Source of the DNA: an uncultured Lachnospiraceae bacterium
Lineage (GTDB): Bacteria; Bacillota_A; Clostridia; Lachnospirales; Lachnospiraceae
Assembly (NCBI GenBank): GCA_902795715.1
Contig: CADBME010000144.1
Coordinates: 1 to 9,021, forward strand
Length of the DNA stretch: 9,021 bases
Reading direction: 5' to 3'
How positions within the stretch are numbered: position 1 is the first letter of the stretch; every line of letters starts with the position of its first letter. Positions 6,705-9,021 of this stretch are shown one piece after another. The notes below the pieces were generated by a model, which worked only from the letters and a program-made list of their open reading frames with translations, was not told the origin of the DNA and did no database searches. The position numbers were made by a program, and so were the translations under genes.

Positions 6705-7375
6705 TCGTGAAGAGAGAGACCGGGGGAGGGATGAAGTCCGGTCTCCAGGAGAGAGTATACGGAAGAAGGCACAGTGATGCCTTCTTTTTTTTCTTCATAA
6801 TCTATGAGATACTGGTTCATCATCAGGGCAAGTTCCTGAACCAGCAGCTGGTCTCCGGCCAGGTTGGGGTTGAGCTGATAGGAAAAACGGAGACTGTAGT
6901 CCGGATTGGGATTCAAACGATAAAAATAAGCCCCAGTAAAGTCTACCAGACACAATGGACCTTCTTTCCGGATCAGAATATTTCCCGGGTTCAGGTCGGT
7001 GTAGAGGACGCCCAGTGAGAGCAGGTCGCCCAGGAGATGACCCAGCCGGGCCAAAATAGAAAGAAAAACCGAAAGCTCTGTTTCCTTCAGGAGCCGGGAC
7101 AGGGGAATGCCGTCTACATACTCCATGCAGATAGCATTAAAGGGTCCTTCTGAGCCCATACAGAAGTGGTCTGAGTAATCGAGATAGCGGGGAAGCCTGC
7201 TGTCCCGGATCTGGCTCATTACCTGGTATTCGTCACGGACTGCCCGGACCAGATCCCGGCGCAGAGGGGAGACGGCCTTGATAAAACAGGCTTCCCCATC
7301 TGCAAATCCCCGGATCAGAAGGGTGTCTTTTTTTCTTTCCGTCAGGCTGCAGGATGTCAGATGGTTAAAATACAT
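6677..7375 (-). CDS. Small Ser/Thr protein-kinase-like protein
   Basis: Read on the minus strand. I choose ATG 7375 because GGGAG lies seven bases upstream; a GTG at 7402 would add nine residues with no clear ribosome site. The product is 232 residues. Kinase signatures are CFIKAV (Lys33, ATP-binding lysine), Glu49 in RDEYQVM, a hinge MEYVDGIPL, the catalytic loop YTDLNPGN (Asp127, Asn132) and LVDFTGA (Asp145). The Lys, Glu, Asp, Asn and Asp needed for catalysis are therefore present, but there is no obvious Gly-rich loop, HRD is YTD, DFG is DFT, and no APE motif is seen. The C-lobe is very short. No TM helix or sensor domain is visible, so it is probably soluble. It diverges from a PP2C phosphatase, a likely opposing enzyme. 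Alternatives are an atypical small-molecule kinase or a regulatory pseudokinase. Confidence 0.82.
   Translation of the reverse strand: MYFNHLTSCSLTERKKDTLLIRGFADGEACFIKAVSPLRRDLVRAVRDEYQVMSQIRDSRLPRYLDYSDHFCMGSEGPFNAICMEYVDGIPLSRLLKETELSVFLSILARLGHLLGDLLSLGVLYTDLNPGNILIRKEGPLCLVDFTGAYFYRLNPNPDYSLRFSYQLNPNLAGDQLLVQELALMMNQYLIDYEEKKEGITVPSSVYSLLETGLHPSPGLSLHDYLEILLSS
6763..6792 (+). terminator. Intrinsic terminator of the FHA-ftsW-PBP operon
   Basis: AAGAAGGCA (6763-6771) pairs with TGCCTTCTT (6778-6786) around a six-base loop, followed by an unbroken run of T through 6792. It is oriented for the plus strand, 59 bases after the PBP stop, and lies wholly within the minus-strand kinase coding region, where it encodes part of EEKKEGITVPSS. 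It has the wrong polarity to terminate kinase transcription. Confidence 0.85.
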
Positions 7376-7412
7376 AAGTGTTCTCCCGTATAGATAGTTC
7401 ACAGGCTTGTAA

Positions 7413-7434
7413 TCTGCCTGCAGGTGCAGACCTG
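7413..7434. repeat. Nested palindromes in the kinase 5' leader
   Basis: TCTGC/GCAGA (7413-7417/7426-7430) encloses the palindrome CCTGCAGG (7417-7424), and CAGGT/ACCTG pair at 7421-7425/7430-7434. An upstream CAGGC (7402-7406) can also pair with GCCTG (7416-7420). This lies between the candidate kinase promoter and its start codon, as an operator or leader structure might. No regulator family is recognisable. Confidence 0.4.
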
Positions 7435-7441
7435 CTCTTCG

Positions 7442-7450
7442 ATTATATCA
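7442..7450 (-). promoter_or_regulatory. Extended -10 promoter for the kinase gene
   Basis: On the minus strand the sequence reads TGATATAAT, a perfect extended -10 (TGn plus TATAAT). No good -35 is seen about 17 bases upstream, which extended -10 promoters can tolerate. The predicted leader is about 60 bases. Confidence 0.55.
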
Positions 7451-7467
7451 CGGACGGAGCCGGAGAG

Positions 7468-7506
7468 CTGAAAAAGATTGAAATATTTCTTATAATCCCA
7501 TAGAAT
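7468..7506 (+). promoter_or_regulatory. Two overlapping candidate promoters for the PP2C gene
   Basis: CTGAAA (7468-7473), 17 bases, TATAAT (7491-7496); and TTGAAA (7478-7483), 17 bases, TAGAAT (7501-7506). Both have ideal spacing. A perfect palindrome GAAATATTTC (7480-7489) lies inside both spacer/-35 regions. Confidence 0.55.
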
Positions 7507-7554
7507 AATAAAAGAGAAATAAACATGTTTACATACAGGAACCGGAGGGGAAGG

Positions 7555-8580
7555 ATGACCTGTTTTTTTGATAGTGTAGTCAATAAAAGACGAACCAATG
7601 AAGACAGTTACTGCAAGATGGAGCTGGCTCTGAACCATGAAGCCCGGGTCTGTTCCCTTGTCGTGGCGGACGGCATGGGTGGTCTGGCAGCCGGTAAAGA
7701 GTATTCGAGTGCGGCGGTCAGGCTTTGGTATCGGGATCTGGTGAGGACATTGCTTTCGGATGAGTTCTCCCGGAACACTCTGGAAAATCAGCTGGAAGTG
7801 TTGAAAGACCATACCATCCGGACCTATGCCAGAATCGGAAGGACCCTCTACAAAAAAGGTCTGGACAGCGGAATGAGAGGGGGAACGACCCTGACCACGG
7901 TAATTCATTTCTGGAATTTCCTCCTGATCGCCAACTGCGGGGACAGTCCGGTCTATGGAATCCGGGACGGAGAGCTTGTCCTGCTCAGTGAGATCCAGAA
8001 TGTGGCCGGACAGATGGTCAGAGAGGGGAAGACCAAACCGGGCAGCCTCCTTTATTATCAGAACAAAAACCGCCTTTTATCCTATGTAGGCGGCAGAGAA
8101 GAGGTCCATCCTTTTGTCAAAGTGGTGGATTCCAGAGATTATGATGGCATAATCCTGGGTTCGGACGGAGCTTTCGGAAGTCTGGATGAGGAAGAGCTCC
8201 AGTGGATTTTAGGCCAGGCCGGGGAGCCGGGGGCCCTGATCCGGACCCTCTTTGATGCGGCCAGGGCCAAAGGAGAAGAGGATAATCAGACAGCCATTCT
8301 CTACTATCCCCGGGGAATTGCAGACCGCTATTACGACAGGGAGAACCAGGAGGATACGGGGCTCTCCTTCTTTGACGAAGATTTGAAAAAGGAGGGAGAG
8401 AATACAGAATCTGAGAGCCTTTTTTCCGGAGAGGAGACCTTGGAGAGCTCCTTCCGTTTCGATCAGGCTGAGGATTACGGCGAGGCTGAATGGGAGTATG
8501 TATCGATTCGAAGGAGGATACACATACCGGATGTCAGGGGCCTGATTCGCAAGGCAGCCTCCAGGATCAGGAGGAAGTAG
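7555..8580 (+). CDS. PP2C-family (PPM) Ser/Thr protein phosphatase
   Basis: Metal-dependent phosphatase that removes phosphate from Ser/Thr, expected to oppose the flanking kinases. I start it at ATG 7555, preceded by GGAGG (7544-7548) at six bases. An in-frame ATG at 7525 has only a weak AT-rich leader. The product is 341 residues. PP2C motifs in order are RRTNEDS (Asp17), VVADGMGG (Asp39), GGTTLTTV (about 109-116), ANCGDSPVYGI (Asp130), LGSDGAFG (Asp204) and EDNQTAIL (Asp243), so the metal-binding acidic residues are intact. The catalytic domain ends near residue 252. A tail of about 90 residues follows, first strongly acidic, then a basic end (SIRRRI...IRKAASRIRRK) that may be an amphipathic membrane- or partner-binding helix. 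There is no TM helix, unlike mycobacterial PstP. The second kinase follows after 85 bases with no terminator, so cotranscription is likely. Confidence 0.93.
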   Translation: MTCFFDSVVNKRRTNEDSYCKMELALNHEARVCSLVVADGMGGLAAGKEYSSAAVRLWYRDLVRTLLSDEFSRNTLENQLEVLKDHTIRTYARIGRTLYKKGLDSGMRGGTTLTTVIHFWNFLLIANCGDSPVYGIRDGELVLLSEIQNVAGQMVREGKTKPGSLLYYQNKNRLLSYVGGREEVHPFVKVVDSRDYDGIILGSDGAFGSLDEEELQWILGQAGEPGALIRTLFDAARAKGEEDNQTAILYYPRGIADRYYDRENQEDTGLSFFDEDLKKEGENTESESLFSGEETLESSFRFDQAEDYGEAEWEYVSIRRRIHIPDVRGLIRKAASRIRRK

Positions 8581-8614
8581 GGATCAATCGGCTTAAAAAG
8601 GATTCTTATTGAAG

Positions 8615-8647
8615 GGAAAACAGGAGTTATAAAGGAAAAGCAGGAGT
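8615..8647 (+). repeat. Near-identical direct repeats with duplicated AGGAG before the second kinase
   Basis: GGAAAACAGGAGT (8615-8627) and GGAAAAGCAGGAGT (8634-8647) differ by one inserted base. Each carries an AGGAG, and a further GAGGAG follows at 8648-8653. The rest of the 85-base gap shows no terminator. Confidence 0.5.
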
Positions 8648-8665
8648 GAGGAGAGTAAGCGGAAT

Positions 8666-9021
8666 ATGAATCACTATTTCTCTGAAGGAGAAACCTTTGT
8701 ATGGACCAAAGACCGGGACAGATCCGGTACGGACCTGCGTCTGTCTCTCCGTATTGTGAGGGAGAAATACAGGTCGGGAAACAAACAGAATCTTATAGCG
8801 GAAGAAGTGCGGACAAAAAAACTGTTTTTCATGAAGGTGCTTTTCCGGGAAACTATGGATGAAGTCTATGTGGAGAAGGAGAGTAAAGTACAGCTTTATT
8901 CCCCTTTTATCGTCCGAATTTACGGAGGCATGCTGGATGAAGAACACTTGCGCTTGATCACTTTGATGGAGTACATTCCCGGCCAGGATCTGTCCGATCT
9001 GATTTCGGGAGGGCATCTGGC
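8666..9021 (+). CDS. Ser/Thr protein kinase, N-terminal lobe (3'-partial)
   Basis: The frame opens at ATG 8666 and runs off the window after 118 codons. An in-frame TAA at 8630-8632 and no other start make this ATG the likely one. AGGAG at 8649-8653 is a somewhat distant ribosome site (12 bases). Visible kinase features are KKLFFMKVL with the ATP-binding Lys57, Glu70 in VYVEKESKV as the probable alpha-C glutamate, SPFIVRIYGG, and the hinge LMEYIPGQDLSDLI. About 50 residues precede the Lys, with a charged, helical insertion and no clear Gly-rich loop. The catalytic loop, activation segment and any TM or PASTA region lie beyond the window. It is distinct in sequence from the minus-strand kinase. 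It is probably in an operon with the PP2C phosphatase, a common kinase/phosphatase pairing in Gram-positives. Confidence 0.82.
   Translation, partial: MNHYFSEGETFVWTKDRDRSGTDLRLSLRIVREKYRSGNKQNLIAEEVRTKKLFFMKVLFRETMDEVYVEKESKVQLYSPFIVRIYGGMLDEEHLRLITLMEYIPGQDLSDLISGGHL

Noticed and set aside
7376..7402. GTG start for the minus-strand kinase at 7402
   Set aside because: There is no convincing ribosome site. ATG 7375 has GGGAG at seven bases.
8627..9016. Minus-strand open frame at the right end
   Set aside because: It is antisense to the partial kinase, whose Lys, Glu and hinge motifs are clear on the plus strand.
1..9021. tRNA, rRNA, CRISPR, insertion sequence or prophage
   Set aside because: No array of spaced repeats, no transposase or integrase domain, and no recognisable RNA gene was seen on either strand.

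Overview
The window looks like a chromosomal segment of a Gram-positive Clostridia-type organism (Lachnospiraceae is plausible). The grounds are strong AGGAG-type ribosome binding sites, tightly packed genes, moderate GC, and a clostridial-looking SEDS/PBP pair. I cannot name a species. I see no transposase, integrase, tRNA, rRNA or CRISPR array, so this does not look like a mobile island.

Layout. (1) 2-1444 (+): a protein with no recognised function, probably continuing upstream of the window, with an acidic heptad-like repeat and four C-terminal membrane helices. (2) 1445-3046 (+): a 533-residue protein with an N-terminal XRE-like helix-turn-helix and what looks like a second, degenerate one. 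It starts directly after the stop of gene 1. (3) 3047-3266: a 220-base gap with a candidate promoter and nested inverted repeats, the outer one covering the ribosome binding site of the next gene. (4) 3267-3893 (+): a membrane-anchored FHA-domain protein. (5) 3926-5515 (+): a FtsW/RodA-family (SEDS) membrane glycosyltransferase. (6) 5310-6704 (+): a class B penicillin-binding protein with intact transpeptidase motifs, a TTG start and a long overlap with gene 5. (7) 6677-7375 (-): a small Ser/Thr-kinase-like protein, convergent with and overlapping the PBP gene. The terminator of the PBP operon lies inside its coding region. (8) 7376-7554: a divergent promoter region. (9) 7555-8580 (+): a PP2C-family phosphatase. 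(10) 8666-9021 (+): the N-terminal lobe of a second protein kinase, cut by the window end.

Together, genes 4-10 (FHA, SEDS polymerase, class B PBP, kinase, PP2C phosphatase, kinase) have the same parts list as the actinobacterial fhaB-pstP-rodA-pbpA-pknA-pknB cluster, which controls cell-wall growth and division by Ser/Thr phosphorylation. Order and orientation differ. The likely theme is a phospho-signalling module tied to a dedicated peptidoglycan polymerase/transpeptidase pair. The two upstream genes are the least explained part and may be extra regulatory or membrane components.
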